A DNA stretch of 64,000 nt from SZUA-430 sp964547645 (GTDB taxonomy: Bacteria; Pseudomonadota; Alphaproteobacteria; Micropepsales; Micropepsaceae): NCBI GenBank assembly GCA_964547645.1, contig CAZJOM010000002.1, forward strand, positions 39,187 through 103,186, read 5' to 3'. The position numbers and the translations under genes were made by a program. The notes under the pieces are model-generated. The model was not told the origin of the DNA. It saw only the letters and a program-made list of their open reading frames with translations, and did not search any database. This document shows, piece after piece, positions 17,274-25,322 of this stretch (position 1 is the stretch's first letter; the number at the start of each line of letters is the position of its first letter).

Positions 17274-18061
17274 CCTCGGATTGAGGTCATCGGCTCTTCG
17301 ATTTTTCCGTAGCCGGCTTCTTCCGGGATGGTGAGGAACTGTCCGTCGTCGCGTTTGACCACCTTTGGCTCGACCGTGACGACGGGTGTTGCTTTGGCGA
17401 TCGCCATGGCTTCGGCTGCGGTCTTGGCTTTGCCGAGCTTTAGAAGGTTCATCTTGGTCGGGAAGATGATCGTCCAGCGTTTGTCTTCAATTGCTTCAAG
17501 CGGGTGGACCCATACGGAGTCCACTGATTCCGATCCGTCGTGGCGGCCGAGTTGGCCGACCGGGGTTTCGGCGACATAGAAGTAGGTATCGAAGCGCTTG
17601 GGCATGAACACCGGCGTGACCCAATGCGCGAACGGAACGAGCGTGTCGCAAGCGAGGCGAAGGCTTTCCTTAGTGAGGAACTCGGTCAGGCCGACTTCGC
17701 TGGCGTTTAGTTTGGGACGCCAAGGGCTGAGCGCGGTTGCGGCGGCGGCGTCAATGTAGGTCGAAGTGCCGGGTTTGCGGGCGAGGAGGATGCCCGATTC
17801 CTCAAAACCCTCGCGGATCGCGCACGCGGCGAGGCTTAGGCGCAAATCGTCTAGATTCTGCGCGCCGTCGCTATGGTTACGCAGCGCCGGATCGCGGTCA
17901 TGCTCATCGACCTTGCCGCCGGGGAATACCAATGCGCCGGAAGCGAAATCGATCTGGTGATGGCGCTTTACCATGAACACTTCCAAACCATGTGCGCCGT
18001 CGCGCAGCAGCAGAATGGTCGCGGATGCAAGCGGGGCTGCGGTTTTCTTGGTTTCCGACAT
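17270..18061 (-). CDS. Nudix hydrolase with insertion in the Nudix box (NUDT19-like)
   Basis: 263 residues from the ATG at 18061; the frame runs further upstream but overlaps the EAL gene promoter. SATILLLRDGAHGLEVFMVKRH leads into ALVFPGGKVDEHD. The REGFEESGI half of the Nudix box comes only after about 25 extra residues, instead of the usual 7. An interrupted box is known for the NUDT19/RP2p group, which includes CoA diphosphatases. The C-terminal part (PKRFDTYFYVAETP) also fits that group. The substrate is unproven. Confidence 0.8.
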   Translation of the reverse strand: MSETKKTAAPLASATILLLRDGAHGLEVFMVKRHHQIDFASGALVFPGGKVDEHDRDPALRNHSDGAQNLDDLRLSLAACAIREGFEESGILLARKPGTSTYIDAAAATALSPWRPKLNASEVGLTEFLTKESLRLACDTLVPFAHWVTPVFMPKRFDTYFYVAETPVGQLGRHDGSESVDSVWVHPLEAIEDKRWTIIFPTKMNLLKLGKAKTAAEAMAIAKATPVVTVEPKVVKRDDGQFLTIPEEAGYGKIEEPMTSIRG

Positions 18062-18177
18062 GGATGCTCTCAGCTTTGTTTCAAACCTTAGAAATTCAAA
18101 TGCGATGGCCGCGCTGGAGGCTGCCTTAAAGGGTCGTGGGTTAGACCTGACGGACAGAATGACAGAGGTTTTGAAAT

Positions 18178-19419
18178 ATGAGCGACAGGTCCTTCCGGCT
18201 TGCCCCATCTGACATCGATCAGGCCTTCGAACGCAACGAATTCCGCGTCGTGTTCCAGCCCAAAGTCGATTTGGCCAATGAGCGGATGACTGGCGCGGAG
18301 GTCTTCATCCGTTGGCAGCACCCGCAGTTCGGGCTGTTGCCACCTGGGCTATTCCTCGATTTCGTGGAGTCACAGGGGCGAATGCCAGACCTCACGGGGC
18401 TCGTCTTCCGTGCGGCGCTTGAGGCTGCAAAGCGCTGGAAGGACGCCGGAAAGGACTGGTCGGTGTCGGTGAACGTGGCGCCCGGCACGGTGACCTCGCC
18501 GGGGTTTGCGCAGGCGCTTGAACAGCTCATTCGCGAGTACGGGCTAGAGCCGCATCATGTGATCGTCGAGTTGCCGGAACGCGCAGTGGCGCAGGAACCG
18601 GAGCAGCTTTGCGAGGCGTTGTTGGCGGTGCGGGCGGTCGGCGTCCATGTGGCGCTGGACGGCGGCGGCATCGTACCGGTCGATCTTTCGCAGTTTGTGC
18701 CGATGCCGTTTACGTCGATCAAAGTCGGCGGGCCGGCCAGCATTCGATTGGCGCAGCGGTTGGGAATAAAGGGCAAAGGCGCGATCGCGGCGCGGCTGCG
18801 CTTTGCCCATCAGTACAATCTTGAAGCCGTGGCGGTCGGCGCCGAAGATGAAGCGACGATGGCGGGGCTTGCGGATGTGGGCTTTACGGCGGCACAAGGC
18901 ATTTGGATTCAAAAGCCATTGCCTCTGGACGAGTTGCTGGCATGGGACGGTCAGTGGGCGCGTGGAAAAGTGTCGATGGAGCGCGCTGCGGTTGCACCTC
19001 CGAAAACGCAAGCGCCCGCACAGTCGAAAGTCACCGCGCCGGCGCTCGCCGTGAAGCACGAGCCGAAGGCTGCAACGGCTCCCGTGGCCAATCCGGTCAG
19101 CAAGGAAGATATGCAGAAGGCGCTTGAGGCGGTGCGGGCAAAGCGTGCAACTGCGCCGGTGCTGCAAGCGAAGCCCGTCGAGAAGGCGACGCCGATGTTG
19201 CCTGCGATGGATGCTTCGGATCTTGAAGACATTCTGGAGGATGAGGAAGTCGCTGCTCCGCCACCGCCGCCTGTGCCAGGGGCGCCTAAGCGTCAGGGTT
19301 TTGGGCCGCCGCTTGAGCCTTGTCCGCCGATGGAAGGATTGGTCCAACGCCGGACGGCGAAGGCCAGCGAGGCGAGGCCTTCACTTCGCAAGGCCACGGC
19401 GCAGGATGGTGTTTTCTAG
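18178..19419 (+). CDS. Degenerate EAL-domain protein with long Ala/Pro-rich tail
   Basis: 413 residues. Residues 10-265 form an EAL domain, seen in FRVVFQPKVDLANERMTGAEVFIRW, SVNVAPG, VIVELPER and AAQGIWIQKPLP. The catalytic set is incomplete: EAL reads EVF, the DDFGTG metal-binding loop reads LDGGGI (second Asp lost), and AEGVE reads AVGAE. Phosphodiesterase activity on cyclic di-GMP is therefore doubtful, and a binding or scaffold role is more likely. Residues 270-413 are low-complexity, rich in Ala, Pro and Lys. A terminator-like hairpin follows. Confidence 0.85.
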   Translation: MSDRSFRLAPSDIDQAFERNEFRVVFQPKVDLANERMTGAEVFIRWQHPQFGLLPPGLFLDFVESQGRMPDLTGLVFRAALEAAKRWKDAGKDWSVSVNVAPGTVTSPGFAQALEQLIREYGLEPHHVIVELPERAVAQEPEQLCEALLAVRAVGVHVALDGGGIVPVDLSQFVPMPFTSIKVGGPASIRLAQRLGIKGKGAIAARLRFAHQYNLEAVAVGAEDEATMAGLADVGFTAAQGIWIQKPLPLDELLAWDGQWARGKVSMERAAVAPPKTQAPAQSKVTAPALAVKHEPKAATAPVANPVSKEDMQKALEAVRAKRATAPVLQAKPVEKATPMLPAMDASDLEDILEDEEVAAPPPPPVPGAPKRQGFGPPLEPCPPMEGLVQRRTAKASEARPSLRKATAQDGVF

Positions 19420-19451
19420 CAGCAGGGTGTTGTCTCCGGGTAGACTTGAGG

Positions 19452-19487
19452 CCGCTGGCGGGTTCGTCCCTCAGCGGTTTCTTTTTT
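19452..19487 (+). terminator. Rho-independent terminator after the EAL gene
   Basis: CCGCTG (19452) pairs with CAGCGG (19472-19477), extended by GGG/CCC, and is followed by TTTCTTTTTT. It lies 33 bases after the EAL stop codon and before the next gene. Confidence 0.7.
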
Positions 19488-19523
19488 GTGCTATGTATCG
19501 GCGAAGCGAAACGAGGCCATCAC

Positions 19524-20138
19524 ATGGGTTTTTACGAACGCCGCATTCTGCCGTGGCTGCTCGACACGGCGATGAGCGCCAAGCCGATCACCTATCAGCG
19601 TAAGAAGGTCGTGCCGTTGGCGGAAGGCCGTGTGCTTGAGATTGGGATCGGTGCGGGACAGAATCTTGCGCACTACAACCCCGCAAAGGTGAGCCACGTT
19701 TGGGGGCTGGAGCCGTCGCCCGAAATGCGCGAGCGGGCGCTCAAGCGGGCCAAGGACATCAAATTCAATCTCGAGTTTCTGGATTTGAAGGCGGAAGAGA
19801 TCCCGTTGCCGGACAAGGCGGCGGATACGGTTCTCGTGACCTACACGCTGTGTACCATTCCGGAGGTCGTTCGCGCGCTTAAGGGTATGCGGCGGGTGTT
19901 GAAGCCGGGCGGGCGGCTGATCTTCTGCGAGCATGGCAAGGCGCCAGATCTGAATGTGCAGAAGTGGCAGGAGCGGATCACGCCGATTTGGAAGGTGATC
20001 GGCGGCGGGTGCCATGTGGGACGGCCTATTCCCGATCTTATCCGCGAGGGCGGGTTCGAGATCGAGAAGATGGAGACGATGTATCTGCCTGCGACGCCGC
20101 GGTTTGCCGGTTTCAACTACTGGGGCAGCGCCAAGTAG
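19524..20138 (+). CDS. Class I SAM-dependent methyltransferase (Methyltransf_11)
   Basis: 204 residues from the ATG at 19524, giving the common opening MGFYERRILPWLLD. VLEIGIGAGQNLAHY is motif I (SAM-binding glycine loop), VWGLEPSPEM supplies the acidic ribose-binding residue, and MRRVLKPGGRLIFCEHGKA is the post-II/III region. The order and wording resemble the METTL7-like group of small-molecule methyltransferases. The substrate is unknown. It stands alone on plus between the terminator and the YiiX-like gene. Confidence 0.85.
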   Translation: MGFYERRILPWLLDTAMSAKPITYQRKKVVPLAEGRVLEIGIGAGQNLAHYNPAKVSHVWGLEPSPEMRERALKRAKDIKFNLEFLDLKAEEIPLPDKAADTVLVTYTLCTIPEVVRALKGMRRVLKPGGRLIFCEHGKAPDLNVQKWQERITPIWKVIGGGCHVGRPIPDLIREGGFEIEKMETMYLPATPRFAGFNYWGSAK

Positions 20139-20219
20139 GCTTTCGTTAAGCGTACTCCTTACCAAGGCCTTTACGCCGTGCGTGCGAGGTTGATCGCTGC
20201 GTAACGGGGGTATTGTGCC

Positions 20220-20948
20220 ATGAAGCAGTGGGTCGCGATTGCGTTGGGCGGTGCGTTGTTTGCGATCGTGCTGGCTGCATATCTGATTTCGTACGCGACA
20301 ACTGTGCGTGATCCGGTCGAGTGGAAGAGTGGCGACTTGGTCGTGCAGAACGCAAAGGTCGGCGACACCTTGCCGGTGTTCGCCGCCGACGGCAGCGGGA
20401 TGACGCATATCGGCATCGTCGAGGTTGGCGCCGAGGGCCCGGTCGTCATCGAAGCGGCCGACAAGGTAACGGTCACGCCGCTCAGCACGTTCCTGAAGCG
20501 CGGTAAGGACGGCGTGTTCTCCGTCTATCGCGTTGCGGCATTGAACGACGAACAGCGGGCGAGGGTGGTCGCGGCGGCGCGGCGCCAGCTGGGCAAGCCT
20601 AACGACATTTTCCTGCGGCGCAGTTGGGATGCGCTCTATTCGAGCGAACTTGTACGGCTCGCCTATAGCGATGTCGGGTTCGATCTCGGCCGGGTTCAGA
20701 AGCTCGGCAAGGTCACGAGTGACTTGGCGATGGTGCGCTCGCAGTTCTCGCGCGTCTGGGCGTCGAACGAGGATTGTTCGCGGCGCAACCTCGACGCCGA
20801 GCAATGCTGGACAGTGGTGGTCAAGCAAGAAGTGATCACGCCGGCAAGCATCGTCGCCGACGCGCATGTCACCAAAATCTATGAGACGAAACCGAGGGGG
20901 GTGAGCTTTGCCTTCTCGCGGCCGAAAGAGGCCCCGCCGGCGCCTTAA
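20220..20948 (+). CDS. YiiX/YebB-like permuted papain-fold protein with Cys replaced by Ser
   Basis: 242 residues with an N-terminal membrane anchor (VAIALGGALFAIVLAAYLIS). It follows E. coli YiiX in order: WKSGDLVVQN, THIGIVEV (His), VIEAADKVTVTPLSTFLKRG, and RQLGKPNDIF. The catalytic segment YCSE of the family reads YSSE here, with Ser at residue 141 where Cys is expected. It may be inactive or use Ser. Family members are predicted amidases/peptidases acting in the envelope. It overlaps the convergent methyltransferase by 4 bases. Confidence 0.75.
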   Translation: MKQWVAIALGGALFAIVLAAYLISYATTVRDPVEWKSGDLVVQNAKVGDTLPVFAADGSGMTHIGIVEVGAEGPVVIEAADKVTVTPLSTFLKRGKDGVFSVYRVAALNDEQRARVVAAARRQLGKPNDIFLRRSWDALYSSELVRLAYSDVGFDLGRVQKLGKVTSDLAMVRSQFSRVWASNEDCSRRNLDAEQCWTVVVKQEVITPASIVADAHVTKIYETKPRGVSFAFSRPKEAPPAP

Positions 20949-21601
20949 GGCCGGCGCGCGCGGTAGAGCGAGATCGAGCCCGTCGGCGTCGGGATGATCA
21001 CCGTTTCTTCGATGTCGACGAAGCCAGCCTCTTCGATCATGCCGGGCAACGCGCCGTCGGCGTTGGGCTGGGTCGTCTTGAAGCCATCGATCGATTGCAC
21101 CTGGCGGAAGGCAAGGCGCATCAGCGGCGAGCGTTGCTCGCCGTAGTCGGCGATGTGCAGTTCGCCGCCTGCGCGCAGTCCCGCGAACGCGCTTAGGATC
21201 GCGTCGCGCTTGCCTGCGAGCGGCACCTGATGGAGCACGAGGCTTGAAACGATCTTGTTCGGACGAATACCCGAGGCCGCAGCGGCGGTCTCCTGCGCGT
21301 AGCCTTGGCTGAAATGTACCAGAACGTCAGCGTCACGGGCCTTCAGTTCCGCCCGCGACAGGATATCGGGGTCGGGGTCCGTACCGTAAACCGAGGCGCC
21401 CGGGCATTCGCGCTTCAAAAGGATCGCGAGCGTGCCGGTGCCGCAGCCGACGTCGAGAATGACGTCGCGCGGTTCGGGCGCAATTTGCTTAACAAAGGCG
21501 CGGCGCCACGTGCGCTCGCACGTCATCAGCGCGACCGTAGCGTCATAGAAGGGCGAAAGGCGGTGATCGCCCAGCGCAGGCACGTAACTTCGACTGTACA
21601 T
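20945..21601 (-). CDS. Class I SAM-dependent methyltransferase
   Basis: 218 residues from the ATG at 21601; the longer frame to 21853 begins inside the downstream gene's territory and is not convincing. VILDVGCGTGTLAILL is a clear motif I, VYGTDPDPDIL is motif II, and LRAGGELHIADYG is motif III. The overall form is that of a UbiE-like small-molecule methyltransferase. The substrate is unknown. A 106-base gap separates it from the O-methyltransferase gene upstream on the same strand. Confidence 0.85.
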   Translation of the reverse strand: MYSRSYVPALGDHRLSPFYDATVALMTCERTWRRAFVKQIAPEPRDVILDVGCGTGTLAILLKRECPGASVYGTDPDPDILSRAELKARDADVLVHFSQGYAQETAAAASGIRPNKIVSSLVLHQVPLAGKRDAILSAFAGLRAGGELHIADYGEQRSPLMRLAFRQVQSIDGFKTTQPNADGALPGMIEEAGFVDIEETVIIPTPTGSISLYRARRP

Positions 21602-21707
21602 GGCCGGTTCTCTCCAGCCGGGCTCTATCCCGGATGTAATGATGAGCATCGTCCGATTCAACGTCCATGGAATAGATGACGCAGAGGGATCGCGTCTGTG
21701 ACTCGGA

Positions 21708-22397
21708 TCACGTGAGGCGGACCGAGTATTCCATTCCGTGACCGAGCGGCAGTGTAACGGATTCGAATCCGTTGGCGCGGTCTTGCATGTGCGCAACGTA
21801 CGGGCGCAGCGTTTTTTTGAAAGTGAAAATATTGTCAGCAAGCACAACCGCACCTGCGCGCATTTTGGGCGTCAACATCTTTATCATTGGAAGATAGATG
21901 TCTTTCCAGCCGTCGAGCAGCAAGAAATCGATCGTTGCGTCGAGCGATGCCAACGTTTTCATCGCATCGCCTTCAAGAATGTCCACGAATTGGGCGAGAC
22001 CTGCGTCCGCGACATTTGTACGCGCAGCTTTAACCTTTGCGGGTTCGCGTTCGGTGCCGATGACGCGACCATTGTTCGCACGCGCAGCTGCGCCGAGATA
22101 AATCGTCGAGATTCCGAATGAGGTTCCGAACTCGACGATCGTTTGCGCGCGAATCGCTTTCGCTGTGATGAAGAGCATTTTGCCCTGGTCATGATCGACA
22201 GGGATGTAAGCGTTCTTCAGGAAAGGTTCGACCGCGTTGAAAACGTTACGTCCTGTCAGCGTTGCCGCGATCGCCGATGGCGCTGCGCGCAGGAATATCC
22301 AGCGATCGTCCTTCGCGCGTGCGTGGAGTTTCGTAAGTGTCGATGAAACTTTTGCGTCGTCGAGGCCAAAGTCTTGTGTCGCGATGTGCATGTTCAT
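21708..22397 (-). CDS. O-methyltransferase family protein (class I SAM)
   Basis: 229 residues. QTIVEFGTSFGISTIYLGAAA is motif I, RVIGTEREPAKVKAARTN is motif II, and IDFLLLDGWKDIYLPMIKML is the metal/substrate segment of catechol/caffeoyl-CoA O-methyltransferase-like proteins. It begins within the stop codon of the upstream ferredoxin gene (ATGA overlap), so they form an operon. The linkage of a methyltransferase with a low-potential ferredoxin is unusual. A TetR-type regulator is divergent from the operon. Confidence 0.85.
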   Translation of the reverse strand: MNMHIATQDFGLDDAKVSSTLTKLHARAKDDRWIFLRAAPSAIAATLTGRNVFNAVEPFLKNAYIPVDHDQGKMLFITAKAIRAQTIVEFGTSFGISTIYLGAAARANNGRVIGTEREPAKVKAARTNVADAGLAQFVDILEGDAMKTLASLDATIDFLLLDGWKDIYLPMIKMLTPKMRAGAVVLADNIFTFKKTLRPYVAHMQDRANGFESVTLPLGHGMEYSVRLT

Positions 22398-22696
22398 GTG
22401 CGTTGCTCCAATCGGGTGAGGCGGATGGCCTTTTCGGGACAGGCCGTCACACAGAGTCCGCAGGCGTGGCAGGCGTCGGGATTGACGACGAACGCTTGTC
22501 TTCCGCCGTGCACGAGAACTTTGATCCAGGGGCCGAGCGGTAGAGCCTTGAGTTCCGGCTTGGTAAGTTTACGCAACTCGAAAACGTCGTACGGGCATAG
22601 CTCGGCACAGTCGCCAGCACCCTCACATTTTAAGGTGTCTATCACGGGGGCGACGACCTTCGGCGGTTGTTTGCAGTTCACGTCGGTTGCTGTCAT
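22394..22696 (-). CDS. Ferredoxin family protein with two [4Fe-4S] motifs
   Basis: 100 residues. The first cluster motif is C-x5-C-x3-CP (CEGAGDCAELCPYDVF). The second is C-x2-C-x2-C-x3-CP (CHACGLCVTACPEKAI). About 35 residues lie between them. This is the layout of 4Fe-4S dicluster electron carriers. It is the first gene of a two-gene operon with an O-methyltransferase, transcribed away from a TetR-family gene. The intergenic TGAGC-N4-GCTCA site may control it. Confidence 0.9.
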   Translation of the reverse strand: MTATDVNCKQPPKVVAPVIDTLKCEGAGDCAELCPYDVFELRKLTKPELKALPLGPWIKVLVHGGRQAFVVNPDACHACGLCVTACPEKAIRLTRLEQRT

Positions 22697-22739
22697 CGGC
22701 TTGCCCTTTCGGCCAATCTGAGCTAATACTCGCTTTATA

Positions 22740-22753
22740 TGAGCGTTTGCTCA
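22740..22753. promoter_or_regulatory. Inverted repeat TGAGC-N4-GCTCA, likely TetR operator
   Basis: Perfect 5-base arms TGAGC and GCTCA are separated by GTTT in the 71-base gap between the ferredoxin (minus) and TetR-family (plus) start codons. A half-site TGAGC also occurs at 22719. Such sites between a TetR gene and its divergent partner are typical autoregulatory operators; the binding itself is inference. Confidence 0.6.
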
Positions 22754-22767
22754 GATTTCATACTCGC

Positions 22768-23445
22768 ATGGAGTTGACGATGACCGGAACGAAGCGCAAG
22801 GCGGCAATTCCGCGGAAAAGGCCGGAGCAGGACCGCTCGCGTGCGACAGTGGACGCGATCGTCGCGGCGGCGGCTCACATTTTGGTCAAGCACGGCTACG
22901 ACGCGTTCACCACGAACCGGGTGGCAGAGCGGGCGGGGGTGAGCATCGGCTCGCTCTATCAATATTTTCCGAACAAGGAGGCTTTGCTCAGCGAGTTGAC
23001 GCGCCGGCACAAGAACGATCTCGAGTCCGGGATCGAACGAATGGTGCAAGACGCGAAGGTTGTGCCCTTGGCCGAGGTCGTTCGCACCGCGATCGAACAC
23101 AATGTGCGGGCGCATCTAATCGATCCAGTGCTGCACCGGGTCTTGTCGGAGGAGGTGCCCCGGCTTGGTGCGTTCGATTGGGAGAGCGATTTCGAGAAGC
23201 GAGCGGAGGCGCGGGTGAAGGCGGCGTTGGAGGCGCGGCGGTCGGAAATCGCGATTCCCGACATCGATTTGGCGGTCTTCATGTTGACGCGGACAGTGGA
23301 AGCGATCGTGCACGACGGCGTGAGCGAGCGGCTGCAGGACCTGAAGTCGGGCGCACTCACGGAGGAACTGACGCGGATGATCGTGGGCTATTTGACCGGC
23401 AAGCCGATCGCGCTGAAGAAGCCGGTTCGGGTGGCCGCTGAATAG
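22768..23445 (+). CDS. TetR/AcrR-family transcriptional regulator
   Basis: 225 residues from the ATG at 22768 (a second ATG at 22780 is possible; the frame extends further upstream into the divergent promoter). The N-terminal helix-turn-helix is clear: ATVDAIVAAAAHILVKHGYDAFTTNRVAERAGVSIGSLYQYFPNKEALLSEL. The C-terminal ligand domain is of the usual size and varied. It probably represses the divergent ferredoxin/O-methyltransferase operon. The ligand is unknown. Confidence 0.9.
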   Translation: MELTMTGTKRKAAIPRKRPEQDRSRATVDAIVAAAAHILVKHGYDAFTTNRVAERAGVSIGSLYQYFPNKEALLSELTRRHKNDLESGIERMVQDAKVVPLAEVVRTAIEHNVRAHLIDPVLHRVLSEEVPRLGAFDWESDFEKRAEARVKAALEARRSEIAIPDIDLAVFMLTRTVEAIVHDGVSERLQDLKSGALTEELTRMIVGYLTGKPIALKKPVRVAAE

Positions 23446-23637
23446 CCATTGGGCTGACGGCTGCGGCGAGCGCGCTATCGTCGGCGGCGCGTTGCCGGGC
23501 GGGCACAGCGGATTGCGGCTTTTCGGCCTCCGGTGCCACGTTTGTCGTTGAGCGGTGCTATCGTAGCGGGCGCTGCGCCTTGACTTGGTTGAGGGGCATG
23601 CGGAGCATTCGGGTACGTTCTCATTTTGGGGTTTACC

Positions 23638-23970
23638 ATGTCGTTGAGACATTTCCTTTGGCAGACGTGGCGCAGCATCGTTTCGTTCTTCATGTCGTTC
23701 TTGGTGCTGGGTCTGATGGTGTGGTTCACGCCGGAGTGGGTGACTGGCTTCATCGAGGCGGCCGGAAGCCTCAAGTACTTCATCATGGGGGCAGCGAACG
23801 AGACGCTGGGTTATGGCCAGCCATCGGCGTTGTTTGCGATTCTGGTCGGCGACACGGCGATCGCGCTGGCGCTGATGACGCTGTTCACGCGGGTTGTGGT
23901 GTTGACGCTGATCCTGTGGATAGGCGGCTTGATGTATCGTAGCCTGTTTGGCGGAAGAGCGGCGGAGTAG
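23638..23970 (+). CDS. Small integral membrane protein of unknown function
   Basis: 110 residues from the ATG at 23638. Three hydrophobic segments are visible: about residues 11-31 (TWRSIVSFFMSFLVLGLMVWF), 60-80 and 83-103. There is a short basic start (MSLRHFLWQ) and a polar Arg-rich end. I do not recognise a family. It is flanked by the TetR gene on the same strand (192 bases away, nothing notable between) and a convergent serine hydrolase. Codon use looks like its neighbours, which supports it being real. Confidence 0.6.
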   Translation: MSLRHFLWQTWRSIVSFFMSFLVLGLMVWFTPEWVTGFIEAAGSLKYFIMGAANETLGYGQPSALFAILVGDTAIALALMTLFTRVVVLTLILWIGGLMYRSLFGGRAAE

Positions 23971-23973
23971 GCG

Positions 23974-25227
23974 CTAGCGCCGCCATCGGCGCCAGCCGAA
24001 GAAAAGCGCTGTGACGAAGATCGCGGCCCAACCGGCCGCAAGCATCGTCAGTGTGCTTTCGAATTCCGCCAAGAACAGCAACAAGTCGATTTTGCCGACG
24101 TTCCAGTAGACCCACTCGCTTGCAAGTTTGGTCGCGAGTCGTTCGTTGCCCGTCTCGAGGATTACGATGCCGTCGCCGGTGGCGGGGTCGACGCGGGCGG
24201 CGGTGTTGATCGCGGGATCATTGTCGCCGTCGTGGCCGATGACGAAGCCGCCGGACCTGTTGGGTGCGTACAGGATCGTGCCCAGGCCCCAGATATCGAC
24301 GCCGTACTGAGACGCATGCGGTCGGCGCATTTCCAGCAACGTCTTCGGCTGTAGCACGCCGCGCCCCGGCGCTTCGCCGGAAGGGCCGGGGAGGTGCGCC
24401 TGGAGAAACCGCGTCATATCGCTCGCGGTCGTGTAGAGCGAAGCTGCGGCGAGCGCGGTGAAGCGGTAGTGCGTGGTGGGTCGTCCACGTTCGTCGAAGA
24501 AGTCAGCGACGTCCGTCTCGTCATCGAGGACGAAGGTCGAGCGTGTCATGCCGAGCGGGTTGAGGACGGCAGTCTTCATGTAGTCGTTGAAGGATTGGCC
24601 GGAGACTTCTTCGATGATTAGCTGAAGCAACGTGTAGCCGCCGCCGGAGTATTTGAACTCGGTGCCGGGCGCGATCCCGACGCGCACGCGGCCGTCGTGT
24701 CCCGGTGAGGCGTCGGCAGTGTGCGTGAGCGATTCCTCCAGCGTCTGGACCTGAGTGCCGGGCTTGAAGCCGGCATAGCCGAGACCATCTGTCAGTCCCG
24801 CGGTGTGGCTGAGGAGGCGGCGGACGGTGACGCCGTTGTTATCGAATTGGCTCGGCGGGAGTTTCCAGCGGGTGAGGTAGGTGGAAACCGGCTTGTCGAG
24901 GTCGAGCTTGCCGGCTTCGACAAGCGTCATCACGCCCCAGGCGGTGAGCCATTTGCTCATGGATGCAACTTGGAAGCGGCTGTCGCCGTCGACGGGTCTT
25001 CCGGCCGACACGAAATGGGTGGCGACGATGCGGCCGTTCTCAAGCAGCGCGAACACTGCATTGCCTTTGTGCTCTTGGTCGATCTTCGCGATCGCCGCGG
25101 CGCGGAACGCGTTCGTGTTGCCAAACGGCGCAAGCGGTTGACGCCACCAGCCCTCGAGCGTTCCGGTAACCACAAACGCAGCCCAGGCTAGCAGCGCCAG
25201 CACGGTCAGCAACAAAGTTCGGAGCAT
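23974..25227 (-). CDS. Serine hydrolase, class C beta-lactamase-like
   Basis: 417 residues from the ATG at 25227; the frame continues to 25302. An N-terminal hydrophobic segment (LLLTVLALLAWAAFVV) anchors or exports it. The active-site SxxK is SMSK at residues 89-92, the YxN element reads YSGGGY, and LLSHTAGL and HDG segments match the penicillin-binding-protein-like esterase/peptidase family. A second hydrophobic stretch lies near the C-terminus (LAAGWAAIFVTALFFGW) and ends in an Arg-rich tail, so it is probably bound to the membrane at both ends. The substrate is unknown. Confidence 0.85.
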   Translation of the reverse strand: MLRTLLLTVLALLAWAAFVVTGTLEGWWRQPLAPFGNTNAFRAAAIAKIDQEHKGNAVFALLENGRIVATHFVSAGRPVDGDSRFQVASMSKWLTAWGVMTLVEAGKLDLDKPVSTYLTRWKLPPSQFDNNGVTVRRLLSHTAGLTDGLGYAGFKPGTQVQTLEESLTHTADASPGHDGRVRVGIAPGTEFKYSGGGYTLLQLIIEEVSGQSFNDYMKTAVLNPLGMTRSTFVLDDETDVADFFDERGRPTTHYRFTALAAASLYTTASDMTRFLQAHLPGPSGEAPGRGVLQPKTLLEMRRPHASQYGVDIWGLGTILYAPNRSGGFVIGHDGDNDPAINTAARVDPATGDGIVILETGNERLATKLASEWVYWNVGKIDLLLFLAEFESTLTMLAAGWAAIFVTALFFGWRRWRR

Positions 25228-25322
25228 CGGTTTGGCTCTCCATCGCGGTTTTTGCTTTCCGCCGCGAGCGAAAACATGAGAGATTGGCACGGCGAGCGTC
25301 AATCTTAAATCAACGTGTTAAC

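Noticed and set aside
19491..20867. 458-codon minus-strand frame across the methyltransferase and YiiX-like genes
   Set aside because: It covers two well-supported plus-strand genes and is His/Arg-rich as expected of antisense frames.
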